From assembly GCA_017792345.1 (NCBI GenBank), contig CP051228.1:4494148-4558147 (forward strand): a stretch of 64,000 nt of DNA, read 5' to 3'. The notes beneath the pieces are model-generated. The model searched no databases and was not told the DNA's origin. It saw only the letters and a list, made by a program, of their open reading frames with translations. Origin of the DNA: Mesoflavibacter sp. Its GTDB lineage: Bacteria; Pseudomonadota; Alphaproteobacteria; UBA8366; Aestuariispiraceae. Of the stretch, positions 10,700 through 18,144 are shown piece by piece (positions within the stretch are counted from its first letter, which is position 1; every line of letters begins with the position of its first letter). A program made the position numbers and the translations under genes.

Positions 10700-10765
10700 T
10701 CCAATTCAGCCTCCCCTCCCAGCCGTAGTTCAAACGTCTGCCATAGATTATCGATATTTTTCTTT

Positions 10766-10783
10766 TGCGAATAATTCTTAATA
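10766..10783 (+). promoter_or_regulatory. Candidate Fur-type box before the AraC regulator
   Basis: TTGCGAATAATTCTTAAT resembles iron-box half sites of the GCGAATnATTATCA type and lies 67-84 bp upstream of the AraC gene. A regulator for iron uptake being iron-repressed would be usual. The match is approximate. Confidence 0.4.
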
Positions 10784-10849
10784 ACCGTATACCTTGGACT
10801 GCATGGCAACAGATTGGCCAGAAACATTGATTAACCGGGACTTTATGGA

Positions 10850-11866
10850 ATGAGCGGCGTCGGCGGCACGGGCACTTCCAATGCGACGGCCTCTTTCGAG
10901 GGCGAAGTCAGCCTGTCCGCACTGACCCAAACCTCGGACGCGACGCGGGCTCAGGGATTCCGGATCACGGCAGACAACTCGCATCTGGACGACACCGTTC
11001 TGCGCGGACGCATGAACAACATCCTCGCCCCGTCCGGCCTCTCCATCCATGTCACCGACACGACCGGCACGTGCGACACCGACGCCAGCTGGCGCATGCA
11101 GGCGGCTTTCGTGGTCGCGGTCGTTCTGGAGGGCAGCCTGGACACCTGGCTGGGCGACCGCCCGATGACGCTGGGCGCAGGCGCGGAACCGATCGGGCAA
11201 TACTGGAACCTGACCGACGAGACGCCGATCCGCCGGCGGTCCAAGCGGGGCGCCCATATCCGCAAGGTGATCATCGGTGTGCCGCGCGAATGGATTCAGA
11301 CCGTTCTGAAGGATCTGGCGGATGCCGACGCGCCCAGTCCGGACAGCCTGACCCAGCACCGTGCGATCGGCACCTGGCGCCCGTCCCGCCATGTTCAGTC
11401 CCTGGCCGAGCAACTGATCAACCCAACCCAGGACCTGCCGGTAATGCGGATCCTGTCGGCCGAGAGCAAGGCGACGGAAATCGTCTATGAGGCGTTCCGG
11501 CATATCCTGGATGCCAATCAGCGCGGGGAGCAGAATTCCGACCCCAGCCTTACCGAGGCCGGGCGTGCCCAGCAGGTTCGCCAGTACATCCTGGATAATG
11601 TCGCGACCCCACAGTCCCTGCCCTCCATCGCTGCCGCAATGGGAATGAGCGTGGGCTCCATGCAGAGCGCGTTCAAATCGACCTACAAGCTGACGGTCGG
11701 TGCCTTCATTCGCGAACAGCGTCTGATCGCGGCGCGCGACTGGATCGAGTTGGATGGGAAACGGGTCAGCGAAGCGGCCTATCTTGCCGGTTACGACAAT
11801 CCCGCAAGCTTCTCGACCGCATTCAAGCGCATGTTCGGTTTCGCCCCGTCCGGCTGCCGCCGTTAA
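10850..11866 (+). CDS. AraC family regulator, PchR-like
   Basis: A 338-residue protein. The C-terminal 100 residues form a paired AraC helix-turn-helix: LPSIAAAMGMSVGSMQSAFKS and then VSEAAYLAGYDNPASFSTAFKRMFG. The N-terminal half (GLSIHVTDTTG, VVAVVLEG, IRKVIIGVPREW) resembles the ligand-sensing region of PchR-type activators of siderophore uptake. It converges on the TonB operon with only 4 bp between stops, so it probably activates that operon in response to the imported ligand. The ligand is unknown. Confidence 0.82.
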   Translation: MSGVGGTGTSNATASFEGEVSLSALTQTSDATRAQGFRITADNSHLDDTVLRGRMNNILAPSGLSIHVTDTTGTCDTDASWRMQAAFVVAVVLEGSLDTWLGDRPMTLGAGAEPIGQYWNLTDETPIRRRSKRGAHIRKVIIGVPREWIQTVLKDLADADAPSPDSLTQHRAIGTWRPSRHVQSLAEQLINPTQDLPVMRILSAESKATEIVYEAFRHILDANQRGEQNSDPSLTEAGRAQQVRQYILDNVATPQSLPSIAAAMGMSVGSMQSAFKSTYKLTVGAFIREQRLIAARDWIELDGKRVSEAAYLAGYDNPASFSTAFKRMFGFAPSGCRR

Positions 11867-11870
11867 CCGG

Positions 11871-13259
11871 TCACCGGTTTCCGCGCAACGAGAACTCGAC
11901 CGGGATCACCAGATCCAGGTGATCGCCTTTCATCGATGGCGGGAAGGTCGGCAGTGGCGCGGCGCGCTCCAGCATCGCCATAGCTTCCTCGTTCAGCGGA
12001 TCGTGTTCGGAAAGATCACGGATCCGCGCATCCTCAATGCGGCCGTCACGGAAGACCCGGAAGGCGATCACGACAATCCCCTGCATCCGTTTACGCCGGG
12101 CCTGCTTGGGATAGGTCTTGTGACGCTCCAGCCAATACCGCAGCTCGGAGATATAGTCCGGAGACGGTGCGGCAACGGCGCCGCCGCCTTCATTGGTCAT
12201 GACGTCCGGAGATTCGCCTACCGGCGCATTTTCAGCGACACCGGCACTGACCTGACCGGCCGCCGCGGATGACGAAGCCGCGGAAGGCGCGTCGACCTGC
12301 GGCGCGGTCTGGGGCGTCGTCGCGGCGTCCGCTTCTGCTTGCTTCGTCACGTCCACTGCGGGTTGCGGTTGCACGACGGGCTCCGCGGTTTGGACCGGCG
12401 GCGTAACGTTCTCCGGCTGGGGCTTTGGCGGTTCCTGTTCCGGCGGCTGAGGCCGAGGAAGAAATGCCGTCTGTTCCGGCTCCGGTTCGGGGACCGGCTC
12501 GGGCACCGGTTCCGGTTCAGGGATCGGGTCGGGCACAGGCTCCGGTTCGGGGACCGGCTCAGGCACGGGCTCCGGTTCGGGGACCGGCTCAGGCACAGGT
12601 TCCGGTTCGGGGACCGGCTCGGGCACCGGTTCCGGTTCAGGGATCGGCTCGGGCACCGGCTCCGGTTCGGGGATCGGCTCAGGCACCGGTTCCGGTTCAG
12701 GGACCGGCTCAGGCACAGGTTCCGGTTCGGGGACCGGCTCGGGCACCGGTTCCGGTTCAGGGATCGGCTCGGGCACCGGCTCCGGTTCGGGGATCGGCTC
12801 AGGCACCGGTTCCGGTTCAGGGACCGGCTCAGGCACAGGTTCCGGTTCAGGGACCGGCTCAGGCACAGGTTCCGGTTCAGGGATCGGCTCAGGCACAGGT
12901 TCCGGTTCAGGGATCGGCTCAGGCACAGGTTCCGGTTCAGGGATCGGCTCGGGCACCGGCTCCGGTTCGGGGACCGGCTCGGATTCTTCCGGTTGAACGT
13001 CATTCGCCGGTCCGAGTTCCTCCGCCGTTTCTTCTTGAGGATTGTCGGAGGGCGGGTCGACCGGGTTATTTTCCGGCTCGTCTTGTCCGCCGTCTCCTCC
13101 GGCCAAGGCGGCCACCATCGTGATCGAGATGTTCTGGCCGCCGACGCCCAAATCTTCCGCGCCCGTGTCGGGTCGCATCGAATAGCCCAGAAACCCAACC
13201 GCGTGCAGACCAATGGCCACGGCAAATGCGACAATCCAAACGACGGGCCGACTTCTCAT
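11871..13259 (-). CDS. tonB: TonB energy transducer with an extended Pro-Glu repeat spacer
   Basis: A 462-residue protein. Residues about 5-25 ([19 protein letters not shown]) are the inner-membrane anchor. A periplasmic spacer follows, with 16 units of a 10-residue EPVPEP(I/V)PEP repeat (about 160 residues, far more than in E. coli TonB). The C-terminal TonB domain includes [22 protein letters not shown] and [14 protein letters not shown]. It transmits ExbB-ExbD motor energy to the outer-membrane receptor encoded at the head of the same operon. Its start overlaps the preceding exbD stop by 4 bp. Confidence 0.92.
   Translation of the reverse strand: MRSRPVVWIVAFAVAIGLHAVGFLGYSMRPDTGAEDLGVGGQNISITMVAALAGGDGGQDEPENNPVDPPSDNPQEETAEELGPANDVQPEESEPVPEPEPVPEPIPEPEPVPEPIPEPEPVPEPIPEPEPVPEPVPEPEPVPEPVPEPEPVPEPIPEPEPVPEPIPEPEPVPEPVPEPEPVPEPVPEPEPVPEPIPEPEPVPEPIPEPEPVPEPVPEPEPVPEPVPEPEPVPEPVPEPEPVPDPIPEPEPVPEPVPEPEPEQTAFLPRPQPPEQEPPKPQPENVTPPVQTAEPVVQPQPAVDVTKQAEADAATTPQTAPQVDAPSAASSSAAAGQVSAGVAENAPVGESPDVMTNEGGGAVAAPSPDYISELRYWLERHKTYPKQARRKRMQGIVVIAFRVFRDGRIEDARIRDLSEHDPLNEEAMAMLERAAPLPTFPPSMKGDHLDLVIPVEFSLRGNR
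12475..12990. repeat. 30-bp tandem repeat encoding the TonB spacer, with an exact 120-bp duplication
   Basis: About 17 copies of a 30-bp unit (on the plus strand TCCGGTTCGGGGACCGGCTC plus ten more bases) with few substitutions. Positions 12601-12720 and 12721-12840 are identical over 120 bp, a four-unit higher-order duplication. Because the unit is a multiple of three, all frames stay open, which produces long spurious antisense frames here. Confidence 0.95.
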
Positions 13260-13672
13260 GACGCCGTCCGGACGGTGACCAGTTCAATCTTCTGCCAGCC
13301 TGCCTCGCGGATCGATTGCAACACACGCAGCACCTCGACGGCGGATGCCGACGAGTCGGCATGGACGCGCAGAGGGGCGTCCGGATCGACCAGTTGGACA
13401 CGCAGCGCGTCCAGCCCCTCGGGCGTCAGTAGAGCGCCGTCAATTGTCGCCCGCCCTTCCCGGTCGATCTGAACCGTCGCGGCGTTGTTGCGGTCCTTGG
13501 CCTCACTTTCGGAGACAGGCGGCGTAACATCCACCGGCGCCTTTTTGGTGATTTGGCCAGCGATCAGAAAGAAGGACAGCAGCAGAAAGACGATATTGAT
13601 CAGCGGCAGGATGTGATCTTCCGCGTCCCCACCGCGCCGCCGCCGCCGATAGCCATAGGTCATCCGGCTCAT
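13256..13672 (-). CDS. exbD: ExbD/TolR-type protein with Asn at the proton-carrier position
   Basis: A 138-residue single-span protein: basic N-terminus, one membrane segment around residues 21-38, then a periplasmic domain. In the span the conserved LxPLxD reads [16 protein letters not shown], so the residue equal to E. coli ExbD Asp25 is Asn26 (codon AAT). The first ExbD of the same operon keeps Asp27. Asp25 changes in E. coli ExbD inactivate the motor (established), so this copy may act only in a heterodimer. It overlaps its neighbours by 4 bp on both sides. Confidence 0.85.
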   Translation of the reverse strand: MSRMTYGYRRRRRGGDAEDHILPLINIVFLLLSFFLIAGQITKKAPVDVTPPVSESEAKDRNNAATVQIDREGRATIDGALLTPEGLDALRVQLVDPDAPLRVHADSSASAVEVLRVLQSIREAGWQKIELVTVRTAS

Positions 13673-14094
13673 TGCGGCGTCTCCGGCGGGGGGACCGAGA
13701 TCGAAACGGCGTCGAGGTCGAGGCGCTCGGTTATGTCGAGGACGGTGACCATGTCCTGAAGCGCGGCTTCGTCCAACGGTCGCAACAAGATCCTGCGGCG
13801 ACCGTCTTCCCGAATGCCGGCGCTCAAGGCGCCCGCTTCTACCGCCTGCCCGTCCAGTTTGTATCGGCCCTGGCCCAACAGTTCCAGAACCAGGACATCG
13901 TCGACCGCGGCCGTCCCGGATGCGCGGGACTGGGCTGGCGGCACGAGACCGAGACTGTTGGTCCGCGTGAAGGACGAGGCCAGCATAAAGAAAATGACCA
14001 GAATGAAGACGACGTCGACCAGCGGTGTCAGGCTGATGGCCGCGCGCCGCCGCCCTTTTTTCCGGTGCCGAAGTCTGCCGGTTTCCGCAGTCAC
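13669..14094 (-). CDS. exbD: ExbD/TolR-type proton-channel protein (canonical Asp)
   Basis: A 141-residue protein with a basic N-terminus (RHRKKGRRR), one membrane span and a periplasmic domain. The span contains SLTPLVDVVFILVIFFML with Asp27 as the expected proton carrier. It couples proton flow to TonB together with ExbB. It overlaps exbB and the second exbD by 4 bp each. The second copy differs widely in sequence, so this is not a recent duplication. Confidence 0.88.
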   Translation of the reverse strand: MTAETGRLRHRKKGRRRAAISLTPLVDVVFILVIFFMLASSFTRTNSLGLVPPAQSRASGTAAVDDVLVLELLGQGRYKLDGQAVEAGALSAGIREDGRRRILLRPLDEAALQDMVTVLDITERLDLDAVSISVPPPETPQ

Positions 14095-14744
14095 GCCGAT
14101 GCGCCGTCCAGGTCCGTCAGATAGACTTTGGCGACCAGATTGTCCAATTCATGGGAAAGGATCTCCAGCCGCCGCTCAAAGAAGTTCAGAACCGCCACCG
14201 TCGGAATGGCGACGGCAAGGCCGACAGCGGTCGTCAGCAGCGCCAACCAGATGCCGCCGGACAGAACCGAAGGATCGACCTGATCTCCCGCCGCTTCCAT
14301 TGCCTGGAATGCGTCGATCATGCCCAGCACGGTCCCCAGAAGCCCCAATAGCGGTGCAAGCGTGCCGATGATTTCCAACATGCGCAGATAGCCGCCGAGA
14401 TCCTCGACGGAGCTTTCGGCGACGCGCAGCACCTCGTCCCGGCTGCGCGCCATGTCGCCGCGTCCGGAAAGCTTGCCTTCCATCGCCTGACGCACGATCC
14501 GACAGCGGATGCTGCCCCGTTCCGCCAATGTCAGCGCCCGGTCATACTGACCGTCACGGAAAAGCACCGCGGCCCGGCTGGCCACGGATGCCCGAAACAC
14601 ACCTGCCCGCAGAAACTGCCAGAACTTGACCAACGCCACGGTCAGAGAGACGACGGACAAGGCGCATAGCACATAGACGACGGGTCCGCCCGCGCTCAGA
14701 AACTCGACGCTGTCTTGCAGCAAAACCACGGGGGTTTCGTTCAT
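14091..14744 (-). CDS. exbB: ExbB/TolQ/MotA family proton channel protein
   Basis: The start at 14744 (MNETPVVLLQDSVEF) gives 217 residues and overlaps the DUF2218 stop as ATGA; a 23-codon upstream extension would lie inside that gene. Three membrane spans are visible, near residues 20-42, 125-150 and 165-188. The family core GTLAPLLGLLGTVLGMI and LLTTAVGLAVAIPTVAVLNFF are present. ExbB pentamers with ExbD power TonB. Confidence 0.92.
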   Translation of the reverse strand: MNETPVVLLQDSVEFLSAGGPVVYVLCALSVVSLTVALVKFWQFLRAGVFRASVASRAAVLFRDGQYDRALTLAERGSIRCRIVRQAMEGKLSGRGDMARSRDEVLRVAESSVEDLGGYLRMLEIIGTLAPLLGLLGTVLGMIDAFQAMEAAGDQVDPSVLSGGIWLALLTTAVGLAVAIPTVAVLNFFERRLEILSHELDNLVAKVYLTDLDGASA

Positions 14745-15082
14745 TGTACGGTAAACTCCTTCAGTGACGGCAGCTTGTCGACGGGCAGCGGATCCGGCAG
14801 GCCCTCCTGCCATTCGATGGCGATTTCCTCACGCCAGGCGAATTTGATCAGGTGGCTGTCGATAACGGATTTCATGCGCGGAACGCCTTCATCCACATAG
14901 GCTTCGCAGAAGAAGGAAAGGCCCTCCTCCTCTGCCAACATGAAGCACAATCCGCCCGGGAAGGTGACCCGGCCGATCGTTGTGTCGAATTCCACGGTGA
15001 CCTTGTGGGCGAAGTGTTTGCAAAGCTGCTGCAGATACTTGCTGGCGAATTGCGTGCTGACCTTGGTGTGGCAGTGTTGCAT
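14741..15082 (-). CDS. DUF2218 domain protein of the iron-uptake operon
   Basis: A 113-residue soluble protein. The pattern of an N-terminal KHFAHKVTVEF, a central GGLCFMLAEEEGLSFFCEA and a C-terminal HLIKFAWREEIAIEWQ matches DUF2218, a small cytoplasmic family often found beside siderophore or heme uptake genes. No function is established. It sits between the ABC ATPase (2 bp gap) and exbB (4 bp overlap), so it is made with the transport system. A role in releasing or handling the imported iron compound in the cytoplasm is an inference. Confidence 0.75.
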   Translation of the reverse strand: MQHCHTKVSTQFASKYLQQLCKHFAHKVTVEFDTTIGRVTFPGGLCFMLAEEEGLSFFCEAYVDEGVPRMKSVIDSHLIKFAWREEIAIEWQEGLPDPLPVDKLPSLKEFTVQ

Positions 15083-15084
15083 CC

Positions 15085-15903
15085 CTATTTCTCTCCGCTG
15101 ACCATTTTGAACATTCCATCTGGTGTCGAGTCGGTGTTTTCAGCCCCGTCCACCAGGACGATCGGCTGCCCTTTAGAGCAGGTTTCCACCCGGCCACTGA
15201 CGTCATAGGCGTCTTTCAGAACGTCCGTCGTCAGCGCCTTGGAAGGAGGACCGAAGGCGATGCGCCTCCCCTTTCCCATAATTGCGACTAAGTCGCAATA
15301 TCGAACTGCAAGATTCAGATCGTGCAAGGCGACCAGGCAGATGCCTCCCCGTGCCTGCAGACGGCGCCTCAAAATCTGGAACACCGTGACCTGCCATTTT
15401 AGATCCAACGCGCTGCTCGGCTCGTCCAGAAGAAGAACTTGCGGGTCGCGAACCAGGATCTGGGCCAATCCGACAAGTTGACGCTGACCGCCGGACATTT
15501 GGCTCAATGGCCGGAAAGCCAGGTCTTCCAGTTCCAATTGTTCGAAAACCTGTTCGGCGGATTGCGCCACCTGCGCACCGGTCAGTTCCGGCCGGGCCGC
15601 GCGGCAGGAACTGACCACCAGTTCATAAGCGACGAAGCCGGACAGGATCGGCGGCGATTGGGGCATGAACCCGATCAACCGAGTGCGATCGCGATGGGGA
15701 AGGCCTGAAACTTCCTTGCCGTCCAGACGAATGGACCCGGCATACCGGGACAGGCCGCTGACCGCGCGAAGAAAGGTCGATTTTCCCGCCCCATTCGGCC
15801 CCAGAACGCCGACGAGGTTGCCGTCGGTCATGGTTGGAAAGGAGACACCTTCCAGGACCCGCGACTTGCCATAGGCCAGCGTGACATCGTTGACGTCCAA
15901 CAT
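15085..15903 (-). CDS. ABC transporter ATPase, FecE/BtuD-like
   Basis: A 272-residue ATPase for import of a siderophore, heme or cobalamin-type substrate. Walker A is GPNGAGKST, the signature is MSGGQRQLVGLAQIL, Walker B is VLLLDEPSSALD, and the H-loop is ALHDLNLA. The subfamily is typical of FecCD-type importers. It shares one base with the permease stop. Confidence 0.92.
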   Translation of the reverse strand: MLDVNDVTLAYGKSRVLEGVSFPTMTDGNLVGVLGPNGAGKSTFLRAVSGLSRYAGSIRLDGKEVSGLPHRDRTRLIGFMPQSPPILSGFVAYELVVSSCRAARPELTGAQVAQSAEQVFEQLELEDLAFRPLSQMSGGQRQLVGLAQILVRDPQVLLLDEPSSALDLKWQVTVFQILRRRLQARGGICLVALHDLNLAVRYCDLVAIMGKGRRIAFGPPSKALTTDVLKDAYDVSGRVETCSKGQPIVLVDGAENTDSTPDGMFKMVSGEK

Positions 15904-17000
15904 CAGCGACGTCCCTTGCGCATCTGGGTCAGCACCAGGATCAGGAACATCGGCACACCGACCAGCGCCGTGACAATGCCGTCCGGAATGATGATCCCCG
16001 GGATGATCGATTTGCTGGCGACCGATGCGCCGGACAGGATGATCGCGCCAGCAAGGATCGACCCCGGAAGGAAATAGCGATGATCCTCGCCACAGACCAA
16101 GCGCGCGATATGCGGCCCGACCAGGCCGACAAAGCCGATAACGCCGGTGAACGCGACCGCTACGGCGGCCAGGACGCTGACCCGGAACAGGGTTACGAGA
16201 CGCAGTCGTTCAACCTGGACGCCGGCACTGCGGGCATATTCCTCTCCCCCGCGCAGGGCGGTCAGACGCCAGATCTGCATGGCCGAAAAGAAGGAACAGA
16301 CCGCCAGAACGACCGCGATAATCAGGATCTTCTGCCAGGTCGCGCGGGCGAGGCTCCCCATGGTCCAGAAGACGATCTGCTGCAGGCTGTTCGAATCCGC
16401 GACGAACTGGATCAATGACACCAGCGCCTGAAGGGCGAACACCATGGCGATGCCGAACAGGATGACGATCTCTAGCGACGCCCCGTAGAGCCGCGACAGA
16501 AGTTGAATCAGGGACATTGCCGCGACGGCCCCAAGGAAGGCGAACAGGGGTGTCACGTAATCCTCCGGCAGACCGAACGGCCCTGCCAGGTCGAAGGCGA
16601 TCGCGATGGACGCCCCCAGCGTCGCCGCATAGGAGATTCCAAGGGTCGCGGGGCTGGCCAACGGGTTGTTCAGCACGGTCTGCATTTCCGCGCCTGCCAA
16701 GCCCAGACAGGCGCCGACCACGACCGCCATCACGGCAAAGGGCAGCCGCACGTCCCAGATGATCACATGCAACGCCGACGTCAGGCTTTCCGGATCGATC
16801 AGACCGTTGACGACCTGCATCACCGGCAGCCCGGCCGGGCCCGACGCCACATTGACGACGAAGGTCACCGCCAAGATCACGACGAACAGGATCAGCCAGG
16901 CCAAACGCCGGAACTGAAACCGTTTGTACCGATCTGAAAGCGAACGGGGCGGCAAAGGTTCTGCCGCCCCCGAACCAACAATATGACCACTGTTACTCAT
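15903..17000 (-). CDS. FecCD-family ABC permease
   Basis: A 365-residue inner-membrane protein with roughly ten hydrophobic spans. The FecCD hallmark GACLGLAGAEMQTVLNNPLASPATLGIS occurs around residue 97, and the conserved GFVGLVGPHIAR is near the cytoplasmic coupling helix. It probably forms a homodimer, as only one permease gene is present. It overlaps the binding-protein gene by 8 bp. The substrate class (ferric siderophore, heme or corrinoid) is set by family only. Confidence 0.93.
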   Translation of the reverse strand: MSNSGHIVGSGAAEPLPPRSLSDRYKRFQFRRLAWLILFVVILAVTFVVNVASGPAGLPVMQVVNGLIDPESLTSALHVIIWDVRLPFAVMAVVVGACLGLAGAEMQTVLNNPLASPATLGISYAATLGASIAIAFDLAGPFGLPEDYVTPLFAFLGAVAAMSLIQLLSRLYGASLEIVILFGIAMVFALQALVSLIQFVADSNSLQQIVFWTMGSLARATWQKILIIAVVLAVCSFFSAMQIWRLTALRGGEEYARSAGVQVERLRLVTLFRVSVLAAVAVAFTGVIGFVGLVGPHIARLVCGEDHRYFLPGSILAGAIILSGASVASKSIIPGIIIPDGIVTALVGVPMFLILVLTQMRKGRR

Positions 17001-18144
17001 CTGAATCGCCGTTCAACGATATCCAATAGACGCCATCCAAGGGGACCGGCTGAAACCTCTCGAAATAGGTTCTCAGCGTGTCGCGTGGTGAAAGGTCCGC
17101 GAACCGGTCCGGATGAAGCTGTTTTGCCATGGCCTGTACGGCCGCGACATTCATCGGCGTGTTGTAGAAATGGTGCCAAATGGCGAAGGCCTTGCCGTCC
17201 TGTACGGCCGACAATTCGTTCAACCCCTTGCGCTCGCGTACATGCGCCAGACTGTCCCGCGCGGTTTCCGCCGCGACCCCGGCGCCCAGAACGACCCGCT
17301 CCGGGAACTTGTCGACGGTATCGGGCGAACCGATGGCGGTGGCGAAGTAATGATCGGGCTGATGGGTCAGCAGATATTCCAGGGCAACCGTGCCATGGGT
17401 CCCCGGGATCTGTTCACCCAGCAAATTGACACCGCCTGCCCAATCGATGAACCGGCCCATCATTTTGTTACCCATCGCCTCGCAGCAATCGGGCCGCAAC
17501 CCGACACGGGATTCGAGGAAAACCGACGGCCGCTCGGTCACGCCGTCCAGGCCGGCACTGACCTTTGCCAGGTTCTCCTCATAGAACGCGATGAACTCCT
17601 CCGCCTCGTCCTCACGATCCATCAATTTGCCCAGCAGGCGCAGGCTGACCGGCGTATTGGCCAAGGGCTCGATCCGGAAGTCGATAAAGACGACCGGAAT
17701 TCCGGCCGCTTCCAACTTTTCGATAATGTCCGTATGGCGTTCGCTGGGGCTGTGACCGCTGCCGATCCCAAGTAGGACCATGTCCGGCTGCTGACTGACC
17801 ACGGTTTCCAGGCTGAATGTGTAGGACCCGCTTTTTCCGACCCGCGCGATGTCGTCCAGGCTGGGGAAGTACCGCGAGAAATAGGCATAACCGGCCGCAT
17901 CGAACTGTTCGAAATCCCCCATCATCCCGACGATACGGGCGGTAGGGTCATCGCGATCCAGAATGCCCAGGGACGGCAGAAAGCGCCCCTCGCCCAGAAC
18001 GATCCGTTCCACCGGCACCGCGACTTCTACCGTGCGGCCGGCCAAGTCGGTGATAGTGACAAGGTCCTTCGCTTGCGCCGAAACGGCGACGATAAAAATC
18101 GCCGCCGCCCCAGCCACGCCAAAAATGCGCGACAGATTCATCAT
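16993..18144 (-). CDS. Periplasmic iron-complex binding protein of an ABC importer
   Basis: The start is the ATG at 18144 (MMNLSRIFGV), overlapping the receptor stop as ATGA; this gives 383 residues, whereas the long upstream open frame is a shadow of the receptor gene. Residues 1-27 are a signal peptide (FGVAGAAAIFIVAVSAQA) without lipobox. The mature part has the type III binding-protein layout: ITDLAGRTVEVAVPVERIV at the start, then PDMVLLG and GIPVVFIDF. It delivers the ligand from the receptor to the FecCD permease. Confidence 0.9.
   Translation of the reverse strand: MMNLSRIFGVAGAAAIFIVAVSAQAKDLVTITDLAGRTVEVAVPVERIVLGEGRFLPSLGILDRDDPTARIVGMMGDFEQFDAAGYAYFSRYFPSLDDIARVGKSGSYTFSLETVVSQQPDMVLLGIGSGHSPSERHTDIIEKLEAAGIPVVFIDFRIEPLANTPVSLRLLGKLMDREDEAEEFIAFYEENLAKVSAGLDGVTERPSVFLESRVGLRPDCCEAMGNKMMGRFIDWAGGVNLLGEQIPGTHGTVALEYLLTHQPDHYFATAIGSPDTVDKFPERVVLGAGVAAETARDSLAHVRERKGLNELSAVQDGKAFAIWHHFYNTPMNVAAVQAMAKQLHPDRFADLSPRDTLRTYFERFQPVPLDGVYWISLNGDSDE

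Noticed and set aside
12475-12990. Possible CRISPR array or origin iterons
   Set aside because: The 30-bp units are directly joined without spacers and encode the in-frame Pro-Glu spacer of TonB.
12339-13472. Long plus-strand open frames (377 and 232 codons) opposite tonB
   Set aside because: They arise because the 30-bp repeat is a multiple of three and lacks stops in all frames. Their products are low-complexity Arg/Gly or Ala/Pro repeats, and the minus strand carries a clear TonB.
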